This document shows positions 6,598-14,533 of a DNA stretch of 20,520 nucleotides, piece by piece. Made by a program: the position numbers and the translations under genes. Below the pieces are notes generated by a model that saw only the letters and a list, made by a program, of their open reading frames with translations, searched no databases and was not told the origin of the DNA. Position 1 is the stretch's first letter. Each line of letters opens with the position of its first letter. This DNA is from an uncultured bacterium (GTDB lineage: Bacteria; Desulfobacterota; Desulfovibrionia; Desulfovibrionales; Desulfovibrionaceae), in NCBI GenBank assembly GCA_905214305.1, contig CAJMLK010000047.1, forward strand, positions 1 to 20,520, read 5' to 3'.

Positions 6598-8277
6598 GAT
6601 ATCCCTGTAGCGCCCACCGTTGGCTGCGGAGCTGACAAGGTGCGCATAGCGCCGCAGCACCGGATAGGGGCTGCGCTTTTCCACCACGGTGTGAGCCGCA
6701 CGGCGGCGCTCCAGTTCATCCTCCTCCACCATCAGGTCAAGCTTGCGGCCGGGAATGTCGATATGAATCATGTCCCCTTCGCGCACAAGGCCGATAATGC
6801 CGCCGTCCGCCGCTTCGGGCGAAATATGCCCGATGGCCGCGCCGTTGGTTCCGCCTGAAAAACGACCGTCAGTCAGCAGGGCCACGTCCCTGCCCAGGCC
6901 CATGCCCGTGATGGCGGCTGTGGGCGAAAGCATTTCGCGCATGCCGGGGCCGCCCCTCGGCCCTTCGTAGCGGATAACCACGCCATCGCCGGGCTTGATC
7001 TTGCCGTCCAGAATGGCGCTCATGGCTTCTTCCTCTGACTCGAACACCCGCGCTCGCACGTCGCGGCACATCATTTCCGGGGCCACGGCGGACTGCTTGA
7101 CCACAGCGCCGCCCGGGGCAAGGCTGCCGCGCAGAATGGCAATGCCGCCCTGACGGGAATAGGGATTGTCCACACTGCGGATGACATCTTCGTCCAGCAC
7201 GCGGGCATTCATGTCGCTCAGGTTTTCGCCCACGGTACGACCGGTAACGGTCATGCAGTCCTTGTTGATAAGGTGCAGCCTGTCCAGCTCGGTCATGACC
7301 GCAGGGATGCCCCCGGCATTGTCGAGATCGACCATATAATGGTGACCGGCAGGGGAGAGCTTGCACAGGTTGGGGCTTTTGCGGCTCACCTCGTCAAAGA
7401 TGTCCAGCCCCAGATCAAGCCCGGCCTCGCCGAAAACAGCGGGCAGGTGCAGCACCGTGTTGGTGGAGCAGCCAAGGGCCATGTCCACGGCAACGGCATT
7501 GGCGACGGCTTTGGGGGTCACGATGTCCAGCGGACGGATATTGCGCCTGAGCAGATCCATCACGCGCATGCCTGCCGTCTTCGCCAGACGGATGCGCGCC
7601 CCGCTCACGGCAGGGATGGTTCCGTTGCCGGGCAGGGCCACGCCGATGGTTTCGGCCAGACAGTTCATGGAGTTGGCGGTAAACATGCCCGCGCAGGCTC
7701 CACAGCCGGGGCAGGCGCGCTCGGCCATATATTCCAGTTCCTCTTCGCTCATGGCGCCGCTGCGCACCTTGCCCACGGCCTCAAAAACCGTGATCAGGTC
7801 GCCGCGCTGGCGCGGGCCTATATTGCCGGGCAGCATGGGGCCGCCGGAAACCATGATCGAAGGGATGTTAAGGCGCATCATGGCCATAAGCATGCCCGGT
7901 ACGCACTTGTCGCAGTTGGGTATGAAAACCAGAGCGTCAAAGGCGTGGGCACGGGCCATGATTTCTACAGAGTCGGCAATAAACTCGCGGGAGGGCAGTG
8001 AAAAACGCATGCCTTCATGATTCATGGCAAGACCGTCACACACGGCTATGGCCGGAAACTGCAAAGGCGTGCCTCCAGCCATGCGCACCCCGGCTTTTAC
8101 CGCATCTGCAAGAGCATTTAGATGCAGATGGCCCGGCACAACCTCGCTGGCCGCATTGACCACGCCTACCAGCGGGCGGTCCATTTCTTCCCGGGTCAGA
8201 CCCAGGGCGTAAAGCAGAGAACGGTGAGGGGCTTTTTCAAGGCCGGATTTCATTTTTTTGCTGCGGCTCTCATCCAT
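6595..8277 (-). CDS. ilvD: Dihydroxy-acid dehydratase
   Basis: This 560-residue iron-sulfur enzyme dehydrates 2,3-dihydroxy-isovalerate and 2,3-dihydroxy-3-methylvalerate to the 2-keto acids. That is the step before transamination in valine, leucine and isoleucine synthesis. Cluster cysteines of the IlvD/Edd family are seen at C122 (NCDKCVPGML) and C195 (ACPGCGACAGMF). The metal-binding residues D81, D123 and K124 occupy their usual positions. The C-terminal active-site signature LLTDGRFSGGTNG is intact. Full length is typical. The ATG at 8277 has AAGGA about 8 bases upstream. It stands alone, with no other ilv or leu biosynthesis gene nearby, although a branched-chain amino acid transporter lies about 6 kb away. 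Its TAG stop coincides with a repeat end. Confidence 0.97.
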   Translation of the reverse strand: MDESRSKKMKSGLEKAPHRSLLYALGLTREEMDRPLVGVVNAASEVVPGHLHLNALADAVKAGVRMAGGTPLQFPAIAVCDGLAMNHEGMRFSLPSREFIADSVEIMARAHAFDALVFIPNCDKCVPGMLMAMMRLNIPSIMVSGGPMLPGNIGPRQRGDLITVFEAVGKVRSGAMSEEELEYMAERACPGCGACAGMFTANSMNCLAETIGVALPGNGTIPAVSGARIRLAKTAGMRVMDLLRRNIRPLDIVTPKAVANAVAVDMALGCSTNTVLHLPAVFGEAGLDLGLDIFDEVSRKSPNLCKLSPAGHHYMVDLDNAGGIPAVMTELDRLHLINKDCMTVTGRTVGENLSDMNARVLDEDVIRSVDNPYSRQGGIAILRGSLAPGGAVVKQSAVAPEMMCRDVRARVFESEEEAMSAILDGKIKPGDGVVIRYEGPRGGPGMREMLSPTAAITGMGLGRDVALLTDGRFSGGTNGAAIGHISPEAADGGIIGLVREGDMIHIDIPGRKLDLMVEEDELERRRAAHTVVEKRSPYPVLRRYAHLVSSAANGGRYRDI

Positions 8278-8491
8278 GGCGGCATCCTTGCGTTATAATA
8301 GCGGGTCTTCCCGCAGCCATGCGCGGCGCGGGCATCCTGTTCATGGTAAGGCAAAAGACCGCGTGCGTAAACAAGCCCCCGGCAGGGGCGGACGGGCGGT
8401 ATTCAGCGCCCGGTGGCCGCAGGACAGATTTTTTTTCGCTGAAAGCCCACGCGCTCTTGAGAGCCGAGGGGAAGTGAGCTAGTTTCCGTGC
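8278..8491. promoter_or_regulatory. Divergent promoter region between ilvD and the flippase gene
   Basis: This 214-bp spacer must hold promoters for both directions. A perfect TATAAT lies at 8294-8299 on the plus strand, without a matching -35 at 17 bases. A small hairpin, GCGGG-TCTT-CCCGC (8301-8314), is next to it. I see no clear leader peptide or attenuator for ilvD. Confidence 0.35.
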
Positions 8492-10042
8492 ATGCAAAGC
8501 TCCACTCCTACCCTGGCGCGCCGCTATACCTTCAAGCTTCTGGCCAATATCGCCACCGTGCCCGTTTATCTGGTCATGGAGGCCATACTGCCGCGCGCTC
8601 TGGGGCCGCAAATGTACGGCAACTACAGCTTTGCCACCAACCTGTTCCAGCAGCTCACCGGCTTTCTGGACATGGGAACCTCCACCTGCTTTTACAATGC
8701 CCTGTCACGCAGGCAGAACGAAACCGGACTTGCGGCCTTTTACGCCCGCGTGACGGTGCTTGTGATGGGTATCATTCTGCTGGCGGCGCTGGCCTTGCAG
8801 GCCCCTCTTCTGGGCGACCTGCTCATGCCTGACGTGCCTTTGTGGCTGGCTCCTCTTGCGGCTCTCTGGGCTTTTCTTACCTGGTGGGGGCGGGTGCTGC
8901 GCTCAATGAACGACGCCGTGGGGGCCACTGTGGCCTCCGAAATGGTGCGCACCGTTGTCTCGCTCTTTATGGTGGCCCTGCTGGGCCTCATGTTCTGGCA
9001 GGACTGGCTGAACATACACACGCTTTTTGCCCAGCAGTATCTCATGCTCGGCATCATGGCCCTCGGCTACTGGCTTGTCACGCGCCGCCACTGGCGCAGC
9101 CGTGATGTGGCCGTGCGCTTCAGGCTGCCCGCAGGTCAGGGCAAGGCATACAGCCGCGAATTCTTCACTTACAGCCATCCGCTTTTTGTGCAGGCGCTGC
9201 TTTCCTTTTTGCTGCTCACGGCTGAACGCTGGCTTTTGCAGTGGTTTGACGGCAGCGTGCAGCAGGGCTTTTTTGCGCTGTCGCAAAAGGTCAGCATGGC
9301 CTGCTTTTTATTCGTTTCAGCCATGACGCCCCTGATCATGCGCGAACTGTCCATTGCCTGGGGGCATAACGACCGCGAAGCCATGGGCCGCCTGCTTACG
9401 CGCTTTGCCCCTCTGCTTTATGTGGTTGCGGCCTATTTTTCCTGTTTTACGCTTATGGAAGGCTCGGCACTGGTGGATTTTTTTGGCGGTGCGGAATTTG
9501 CCGCCGCCACCCTGCCGGTGCAGATCATGGCCCTGTACCCGCTGCATCAGGCGTACGGCCAGTTGGCGGGATCGGTCTTTCATGCCACGGGGCGCACGCA
9601 CGTGCTGCGCAACATGGCGGCCCTTGAGTGTGTTTACGGCTTTACCGCCGCATGGTTTCTGCTGGCCCCGCCCGAGTACATGGGCCTGAACCTCGGCGCG
9701 GTGGGGCTGGCCCTGAAAACCGTGGCCGTGCAGATCATTACCGTCAACGTCTACCTGTGGCTGGCATCGCGCTTTCTGCCCCTCAGTTTCTGGCGCAACA
9801 TCATCCACCAGATATGGAGTCTGGCCCTGCTGCTGGGGCTGGCATGGCTGTGCCGTGAAGGCACGCTCATGGCCGGTCTGGGCGATGTGGACACCTTCTC
9901 GCGCTTCTTCATCTCCGGCGTGCTGTACAGCGTGGGAACCGTGCTGCTCTGCCTGAGCCTGCCCGCGCTGCTCGGTCTATCACGGCAGGATTTGCGCGAG
10001 CTTGTGGCCCGCTTTAAAAAGTCCCGGCAAAAGAGCGCCTGA
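8492..10042 (+). CDS. Wzx-like polysaccharide flippase (MOP superfamily membrane protein)
   Basis: This 516-residue integral membrane protein has about 12-14 hydrophobic helices. The N-terminal segment, with LPRALGPQMYGNYSFA at about 33-48, is the usual signature of the polysaccharide biosynthesis/O-antigen flippase family (Wzx, MOP superfamily). These proteins move undecaprenyl-linked glycans across the inner membrane. The C-terminus is short, basic and cytoplasmic (LVARFKKSRQKSA). The ribosome binding site is weak (GGGGAAGTGAG). No glycosyltransferase or polymerase gene adjoins it, so the substrate cannot be guessed. A different lipid-linked substrate is possible. Confidence 0.75.
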   Translation: MQSSTPTLARRYTFKLLANIATVPVYLVMEAILPRALGPQMYGNYSFATNLFQQLTGFLDMGTSTCFYNALSRRQNETGLAAFYARVTVLVMGIILLAALALQAPLLGDLLMPDVPLWLAPLAALWAFLTWWGRVLRSMNDAVGATVASEMVRTVVSLFMVALLGLMFWQDWLNIHTLFAQQYLMLGIMALGYWLVTRRHWRSRDVAVRFRLPAGQGKAYSREFFTYSHPLFVQALLSFLLLTAERWLLQWFDGSVQQGFFALSQKVSMACFLFVSAMTPLIMRELSIAWGHNDREAMGRLLTRFAPLLYVVAAYFSCFTLMEGSALVDFFGGAEFAAATLPVQIMALYPLHQAYGQLAGSVFHATGRTHVLRNMAALECVYGFTAAWFLLAPPEYMGLNLGAVGLALKTVAVQIITVNVYLWLASRFLPLSFWRNIIHQIWSLALLLGLAWLCREGTLMAGLGDVDTFSRFFISGVLYSVGTVLLCLSLPALLGLSRQDLRELVARFKKSRQKSA

Positions 10043-10072
10043 GCAGACTGAGGCCTTTTGCCTGCTGCATTT
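10043..10072 (+). terminator. Possible imperfect terminator after the flippase gene
   Basis: GCAG (10043-10046) and GGC pair with GCC and CTGC before a run of seven T (10070-10076), starting one base after the stop. The stem contains a bulge, so efficiency is uncertain. Confidence 0.35.
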
Positions 10073-10248
10073 TTTTCGCCGCTGAAACAGCGTGCCTGCC
10101 AGAGCACAGGCACGCAGCAGATGCACTGTGTGCCCGCAAGCCCTGCGCATTACCTGCCGCAGGGGGCTTATGCCCTGCGCCCTGACCGTCTGCCAGGGCC
10201 ATGCCCGCACAGCCCCGAACCGTTTGACGCAACATCTCGCCGGCATGA

Positions 10249-10280
10249 CAAAGGCCCCGCTGCAAGCAGCGGGGCCTTTG
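10249..10280. terminator. Strong bidirectional hairpin between convergent genes
   Basis: There is a perfect 15-bp stem: CAAAGGCCCCGCTGC (10249-10263), two bases, then GCAGCGGGGCCTTTG (10266-10280). It lies 48 bases past the chemoreceptor stop and serves both convergent genes by position. The T-run is only three bases, so it is an atypical but likely terminator. A second hairpin, CGTGCCTG with CAGGCACG, is at 10091-10114. Confidence 0.7.
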
Positions 10281-10327
10281 CTGTCCGACCGGGCCGTGCG
10301 CCGGTCCGGTCGGAATAAGGAATGCGG

Positions 10328-12655
10328 TTACCTGCCTGAACGCAAGCCCGCGATGAGGCTTTCAAGATCGCGCGCCTGACGGGCCAGATCCGCGATGGCA
10401 GCCGTGCACTGGCTCATGGCCTGATCAGTGGCTGCGGCAATGTCGCTGATGGAGTTGATGGCGCGGTTGATTTCCTCAGAGGTTGCGGACTGCTCCTCAG
10501 CCGCCGTGGCAATGGAGTGTACCTGATCACCGGCGCTTTCCACCATGTGTACAACCTGAGCAATGGCCGCGCCGGAGCGCTGCGCCAGATCCGTGGCCTC
10601 ACCCACGCGCTTGCCCGCGGCTTCCATCTGGCTCACGGCCGCGGTTGTGCCCTGCTGCATGCCGCCGATGGCCTGACGCACCTCGGTGGTGGCCTGAGCC
10701 GTTTTTTCGGCCAGCTTGCGCACCTCGTCCGCCACAACGGCAAAGCCGCGCCCGGCCTCACCAGCGCGTGCCGCCTCAATGGCGGCATTGAGCGCCAGCA
10801 GGTTGGTCTGGTCGGCAATGTCGGAAATGACCCCCATGACGGCTCCGATACCCTGCGCCTGACGGCCAAGATCGCTCATGATGCCGGTCATGTGTGACGC
10901 TTCTTCCTGAATGGACTGCACGGCGGCTGTCACCTGCGTGACCAGGTGCGCGCCGCTCTGCGCTTCCTGCTTGGCAGTATTGGCGCTTTGCGAGGTGGCC
11001 GCGGCATTTTTTGCCACTTCCATAATGGTAGCGTTCATTTCCTCCACCGCGGTGGCTGTCTGGTACACACGCGAGCTTTGCTCCCGCGCGCCCTCACTGG
11101 AGCGGCTGATCTGCTCGGAAAGACGCCTCGATGCCCCGGCCATTTCTTCCACCAGATGCGAAGCTTCGGCAGCGGCTCTGGCTATGGCTTCATTCTGGGC
11201 TTCAATGTGGCTTTTCTGATTGTATATCTCTGTCAGATCATTCCAGAAAGCTATGGAGCCAAGAAGCGTGCCGTCAAGGTTGTAGAACGGCGTGGTGTGC
11301 ACCGCCACGCGCAGTTTGCGGCCCGAAGGCGTCTGATGATCAAATTCCAGCGACAGTGCCTTGCGCTCTACAATGGCCCTGTCAGACAGGGTTTCCCTGC
11401 TGGCATCGCCGTAGAAGAACAGGCCGGAACGCTGCCCTGTCCACGATTCCAGCGGCCCTTTCTTTTCCAGCAGGCGGCATATTTCTTCATTGACCCAGAC
11501 CATCTTGAAATCCGGCCCCACAATGCCGCAGGGCATGGGAATACCGTCCAGCACACCCTGTGAAAAGCCGAGGCGCTGCTTGAGTTCTTCAACCATGTCG
11601 TGCAAATGCCCGGCAAATGTGGCCATTTCTGCCCTGAACCGGCCCTGCATCTGGGCTTTGAGGTCGCCCGAAGCCACTTTTTCCGTAAAGCTCGTCAGCG
11701 CGCGCAGGGGCCTGAACACAAAATGCTGGTTGATATAGGTCAGCAGACCGGCCAGCAGCGCTATGGCCGCCAGCCCCACCCCGCACAGGACCAGACTTTG
11801 CGCAGTGGCCGGAGCCGCCAGTTCGGCATCATAGGCGCTCATGCACACAAGCCAGCCCGTAGCCGGAATGGCCGCCACGGTCATGAATTTCTTTTCACCT
11901 TCCCACGGATATTCGATAACACCCTTTTGGGCCTTCATGGCTCTGGCGATAAAGTCCTCGCCGGAAAGGTCCTGCAACAGCAGTTTTTTATTCGTGCCGT
12001 GGGCAATGAGCCGTCCTCTGGTGTCCAGGGCAAAGCCGTAGCCCCGGTGGCCCAGACGTATGGGATCGATGGTCTTGGCCGTAAAGTCGCTCCAGCGCGG
12101 GCACACGGACACCGCGCCAAGCAGGCTGCCGTCCGGAGCGTACACGGCCTTGGTCACCACATACACCAGCATGGTGGGATCAGTGGTTGCGCCCATGACG
12201 CTGCCACTGAAGGCCAGGTCCTTGCCGCCGAAGATGGCCTTGCTGTAGTCACGGTCAAAGCGGTCGCCACCGGTCATGTCTGTTTGCGCGGCGTTAAGCC
12301 CCGCCACAATGCGCCCCTTGAGGTCAAAAACAAAAAAGGACCAGTACGAGGGAAAGGACTTCACATAGGTGTGCAAAAGCTTCTGCACTTCGGCCGCCGC
12401 CTCGGGCGAACCCGCCAGAGCCTCGCGAACGTGCTCCTGCCCCGAAAGAATTGTGGCTACGTCCACAGATTGCTCAATGTAGTTCTGGGCAGACTGGGCC
12501 ACAAGGCGGGCCGTCTGATCCAGAGCCTCGCTCTGGACTCCCGATACCATGCGGTATGAGGACAAGGAAACATAGGCAACCAGAATCGCTATTATGATGA
12601 AAATGGATGCCGTTATGGAAACGGTGCATATGGTATTAATGCGTATCTGTCGCAT
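10328..12655 (-). CDS. Methyl-accepting chemotaxis protein (Cache-HAMP-PAS-MCP)
   Basis: This 775-residue transmembrane chemoreceptor signals to CheA/CheW. It has membrane helix 1 at about 11-34 and a periplasmic double-Cache sensor at about 35-285 (with VFDLKGRIVAG and LDTRGRLIAHG). Helix 2 lies at about 288-308 and a HAMP domain at about 309-362. A PAS domain follows at about 363-475, and a cytoplasmic signalling coiled coil at about 480-770. The hairpin tip DIADQTNLLALNAAIEAARA and the following GRGFAVVADEVRKLAE are canonical. There is no C-terminal CheR-tethering pentapeptide. The PAS between HAMP and the coiled coil suggests a second, cytoplasmic input such as redox or a small ligand. 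The periplasmic ligand is unknown, although Cache sensors often bind amino or organic acids. The ATG at 12655 is preceded by AGGGGG. It is monocistronic. Confidence 0.93.
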   Translation of the reverse strand: MRQIRINTICTVSITASIFIIIAILVAYVSLSSYRMVSGVQSEALDQTARLVAQSAQNYIEQSVDVATILSGQEHVREALAGSPEAAAEVQKLLHTYVKSFPSYWSFFVFDLKGRIVAGLNAAQTDMTGGDRFDRDYSKAIFGGKDLAFSGSVMGATTDPTMLVYVVTKAVYAPDGSLLGAVSVCPRWSDFTAKTIDPIRLGHRGYGFALDTRGRLIAHGTNKKLLLQDLSGEDFIARAMKAQKGVIEYPWEGEKKFMTVAAIPATGWLVCMSAYDAELAAPATAQSLVLCGVGLAAIALLAGLLTYINQHFVFRPLRALTSFTEKVASGDLKAQMQGRFRAEMATFAGHLHDMVEELKQRLGFSQGVLDGIPMPCGIVGPDFKMVWVNEEICRLLEKKGPLESWTGQRSGLFFYGDASRETLSDRAIVERKALSLEFDHQTPSGRKLRVAVHTTPFYNLDGTLLGSIAFWNDLTEIYNQKSHIEAQNEAIARAAAEASHLVEEMAGASRRLSEQISRSSEGAREQSSRVYQTATAVEEMNATIMEVAKNAAATSQSANTAKQEAQSGAHLVTQVTAAVQSIQEEASHMTGIMSDLGRQAQGIGAVMGVISDIADQTNLLALNAAIEAARAGEAGRGFAVVADEVRKLAEKTAQATTEVRQAIGGMQQGTTAAVSQMEAAGKRVGEATDLAQRSGAAIAQVVHMVESAGDQVHSIATAAEEQSATSEEINRAINSISDIAAATDQAMSQCTAAIADLARQARDLESLIAGLRSGR

Positions 12656-12712
12656 TATGCGCCCCCTGACGCTGAGGTGAACAAAGTCCTAGCCATGTAA
12701 GACACGCGGGAC

Positions 12713-12725
12713 TTGTTGACAACAA
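12713..12725. promoter_or_regulatory. Palindrome upstream of the chemoreceptor gene
   Basis: TTGTTG-A-CAACAA is a 6-1-6 palindrome, 58 bases before the chemoreceptor ATG, in an AT-rich stretch. A half-site-like TCAACAATT occurs at 12752-12760. It could be an operator for this gene. The regulator is unknown. Confidence 0.3.
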
Positions 12726-12889
12726 TTTTTATTATCTAAAAACACATACTATCAACAATTCTATACGAAAATGTTCGCAGCTGACGATATTATGCAAACG
12801 ATATCGGACATCTCACATTCGCAATCCATCAAACCCCGAACTGCATGAAAAGCGGTATTGCCTAAAATCGTTGCCTGCGAAAAAAACAT

Positions 12890-12923
12890 TAGAGCATGTT
12901 GCCGCTGAAAAGTGTAAATGCTC
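12890..12923 (+). repeat. Diverged repeat end, copy D
   Basis: It begins TAGAGCATGTTGCCGCTGAA, and its GAGCAT arm pairs with ATGCTC (12918-12923) to form the same type of 5' hairpin as the other copies. The inner sequence is diverged. The far end is not clear. It may be a solo end, or the outer end of a larger unit that closes at 13360. Confidence 0.4.
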
Positions 12924-13218
12924 CAGCGCCGCACGAAATGCCTTTCGCTACAACAAGCCGTGGATTCAGCCGAAAACTGCATCTGCAGCAAGCAGAAGGG
13001 GGCGCGGCGCAGAGCACGCACAGCGCGTGGCAAAAGCAGCCGGACACCTGCGGCGGGCGTCTGCTCCCGCATCCGCAGCGCGGTTTCAAAGCGGACTCGC
13101 TCCGGGCACGGCCTGTCCAGCCGCGCCGAACGCGGATTTTTTATGGCATTACTGACCGTTTCATGATTATATGGGCTGGCTTGGCAGAGACGCCCCAAGG
13201 GCAGCCCGGGGAGGCATC

Positions 13219-13360
13219 TGGAGCAATTTTATCTTGAAATTGCTCTTCCGGCGCGAAGGCGGCAGCCGCCACCAAGCGGCGTAAATTCTGGCGAAAACCA
13301 CGTTTTTTCACCAGAATGACGCGTAAAACAGGGAGTGTTTCAAAAGCTAAATGCTCTAAA
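13219..13360 (+). repeat. Intergenic repeat, copy C (about 142 bp)
   Basis: It starts GGAGCAATTTTATCTTGAAA followed by TTGCTC, nearly the same as copy B. It contains an internal hairpin (ATTCTGG at 13285-13291 with CCAGAAT at 13311-13317) and ends AATGCTCTA. The reversed right end, TAGAGCATTTAGCTTTTGAA, resembles the start of copy A, so the ends are inverted repeats. The right edge lies 13 bases before the ATG of the next gene. Confidence 0.6.
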
Positions 13361-13372
13361 CAGGAGAGAGGC

Positions 13373-13657
13373 ATGAGTACACATGTAACGTGGGCACTGG
13401 TGGGCTTTGGCATCGCCCTGCTTTTTACCTGGGTGCACCATATGCTCAAAAAGCGGGGATTCAAGTTCTTCTGGTATCATCCGCTCTTCACCGGCCTGTT
13501 CCTGCTCTTTATCCTTTACCTTCTGGAACGGATATTTGCCGATCTTTCCGACATCGAGGTGCAGGAAAGCTGGAACATGCTGACCTATCTCGGCATACCT
13601 CTGGCCGCCGCGGCTATTTTCTTTCTGTACCGCAGCATTGGCAAAAAACGCAGATAA
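13373..13657 (+). CDS. Small three-helix membrane protein, function unknown
   Basis: This is a 94-residue hydrophobic protein with three predicted membrane helices at about 5-24, 35-54 and 68-87. It has a basic loop (MLKKRGFKFF) after the first helix, an acidic loop (ADLSDIEVQE) after the second, and a basic C-terminus (GKKRR). By the positive-inside rule the first loop and the C-terminus are cytoplasmic. I do not recognise the family. The ATG at 13373 follows AGGAGAG. The frame stays open to 13316, but that extension runs through repeat copy C. It is monocistronic, with a strong terminator downstream. Confidence 0.7.
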   Translation: MSTHVTWALVGFGIALLFTWVHHMLKKRGFKFFWYHPLFTGLFLLFILYLLERIFADLSDIEVQESWNMLTYLGIPLAAAAIFFLYRSIGKKRR

Positions 13658-13710
13658 GCACGCCGCTTCAGGCGACACACGACCATATATTTCATACGCC
13701 ATGCCGGCGG

Positions 13711-13753
13711 AAAGCAGAAAACGCGGGAACATGGCCCGCGTTTTCTGCTTTTC
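13711..13753. terminator. Rho-independent terminator after the small membrane protein gene
   Basis: There is a perfect 17-bp stem: AAAGCAGAAAACGCGGG (13711-13727), loop AACATGG, then CCCGCGTTTTCTGCTTT (13735-13751). It runs into TTTT. It lies 53 bases after the stop. Confidence 0.85.
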
Positions 13754-13948
13754 GGCACAACGTTTGCAACATCTTGCCTGACAGGCGCGGCACGCACGTT
13801 TGCCCAAAGAGCGGCAGCGTGCACCAGCACAAGGCCCGAGCCCACACAACGCCACAAACAACCCAACCCCCTGCAACGCTGTTTGATTTTTTTGCATGAA
13901 AGCCCCCGCGCCTGCGCCGGGCATCCCCCCGACAAGCCCCCCCATGCC

Positions 13949-13960
13949 CAAAACGTTTTG
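13949..13960. promoter_or_regulatory. Perfect 12-bp palindrome CAAAACGTTTTG
   Basis: This is a perfect palindrome with a central CG, as seen in LacI/PurR-type operators. It lies about 500 bp before the sigma-54-like element of livJ, so its target is unclear. Confidence 0.2.
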
Positions 13961-14181
13961 TTCGTCCCCCGGCTTGCTGGGCAGGCGAATATATACTACC
14001 GTCTGGTAGAAACATATATATGCTTTTATATAAGCATATTAAGCTATTTTTTTGTTCTTTGTACAGGGTTTTGAGAGCAATTTTTACCAATTTTCTACCA
14101 AAACGTGTATTTATTACAGCTGCCTCCTAAAGACCCATAAATGTAAACACTTAATAATTTTATCTGGTTGTATAACCACCC

Positions 14182-14200
14182 AATGAAAACTGCTTTCATT
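14182..14200. promoter_or_regulatory. 19-bp inverted repeat, candidate activator site for the liv operon
   Basis: AATGAAA (14182-14188) and TTTCATT (14194-14200) are separated by five bases. The site lies about 260 bp before the -24 element, within the usual range of an upstream activating sequence for a sigma-54 enhancer-binding protein. No such regulator gene is in the window. Confidence 0.3.
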
Positions 14201-14457
14201 TTCACACAGGTCGGGCAAAATGCGCCCGCTCAAAAAATTATGTAAATAAAACATAAATCTATAAGAACTAATTCAACTTTTCACAAACAGCCCCTATCTG
14301 CCCTCTAAAACACGAGGCGACATTTTGGAATAAAAAAAGCGTCCAAATGTCAACTTTCGACCTTTTTGTAGCATTTTCTCAGAACAATGCTCTCCGTGCT
14401 CACGCCTTTCCCTGTCATCGCACAAATATGTCTATTATTTCAGCCATATTCCCGCTG

Positions 14458-14473
14458 TGGAACCGTTCTTGCT
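14458..14473 (+). promoter_or_regulatory. Sigma-54 (-24/-12) promoter of the liv operon
   Basis: TGGAACCGTTCTTGCT matches the TGGCACG-N4-TTGCW consensus, with the invariant GG and GC exactly ten bases apart. Two positions in the -24 block differ. It lies 60 bases before the livJ ATG, so transcription would begin near 14484 and give a leader of about 50 nt. It would need an enhancer-binding ATPase activator. Confidence 0.6.
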
Positions 14474-14533
14474 TTAGGATGCTGCATGGGGCAAGCCCCT
14501 TCAATCCTGCACGTAAACCATCGGGAGGCTTTC

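Larger units (their letters stand above)
12656..13372. other. Repeat-rich intergenic region of 717 bp
   Basis: This region separates the divergent chemoreceptor and small membrane protein genes. The left 230 bp are AT-rich with a palindrome. From 12890 onward there are GAGCA-type repeats. A short terminator-like element, CCGCG-CCGAA-CGCGG followed by T6 (13121-13142, plus strand), has no assigned transcript. Overlapping frames on both strands lack ribosome binding sites and have arginine- and alanine-skewed composition, so none is called. Confidence 0.55.
13658..14533. other. Long intergenic and regulatory region upstream of the liv operon
   Basis: This 876-bp stretch has no credible gene. 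After the terminator comes a C-rich part with long runs of C (about 13865-13980). A sharply AT-rich part (about 13988-14345) follows, with several short inverted repeats: CTACC-GTCT-GGTAG (13996-14009), ATATGCTT with AAGCATAT (14018-14039) and TGGTT-GTAT-AACCA (14165-14178). The livJ promoter lies at the right end. Frames here are short, C- or R-skewed, or lack a ribosome binding site. Confidence 0.55.

Noticed and set aside
10058..10379. Small plus-strand frames between the flippase and the chemoreceptor
   Set aside because: They cross the convergent terminator hairpins and enter the chemoreceptor gene antisense, without ribosome binding sites.
12761..13198. 145-codon minus-strand frame between the chemoreceptor and the small membrane gene
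   Set aside because: No ribosome binding site, arginine- and cysteine-rich composition, and it overlaps repeat DNA.
6154..13360. CRISPR array
   Set aside because: Repeats are few, about 145 bp long, diverged, and not separated by uniform spacers. No cas genes are present.
13340..13951. 203-codon cysteine-rich minus-strand frame
   Set aside because: It runs through a perfect 17-bp terminator hairpin and across the small membrane protein gene, and its composition is skewed.
14076..14090. AGAGCAATTTTTACC resembling the start of repeat copy B
   Set aside because: Only the first 14 or so bases match, with no hairpin partner or far end, in an AT-rich region where chance matches are likely.
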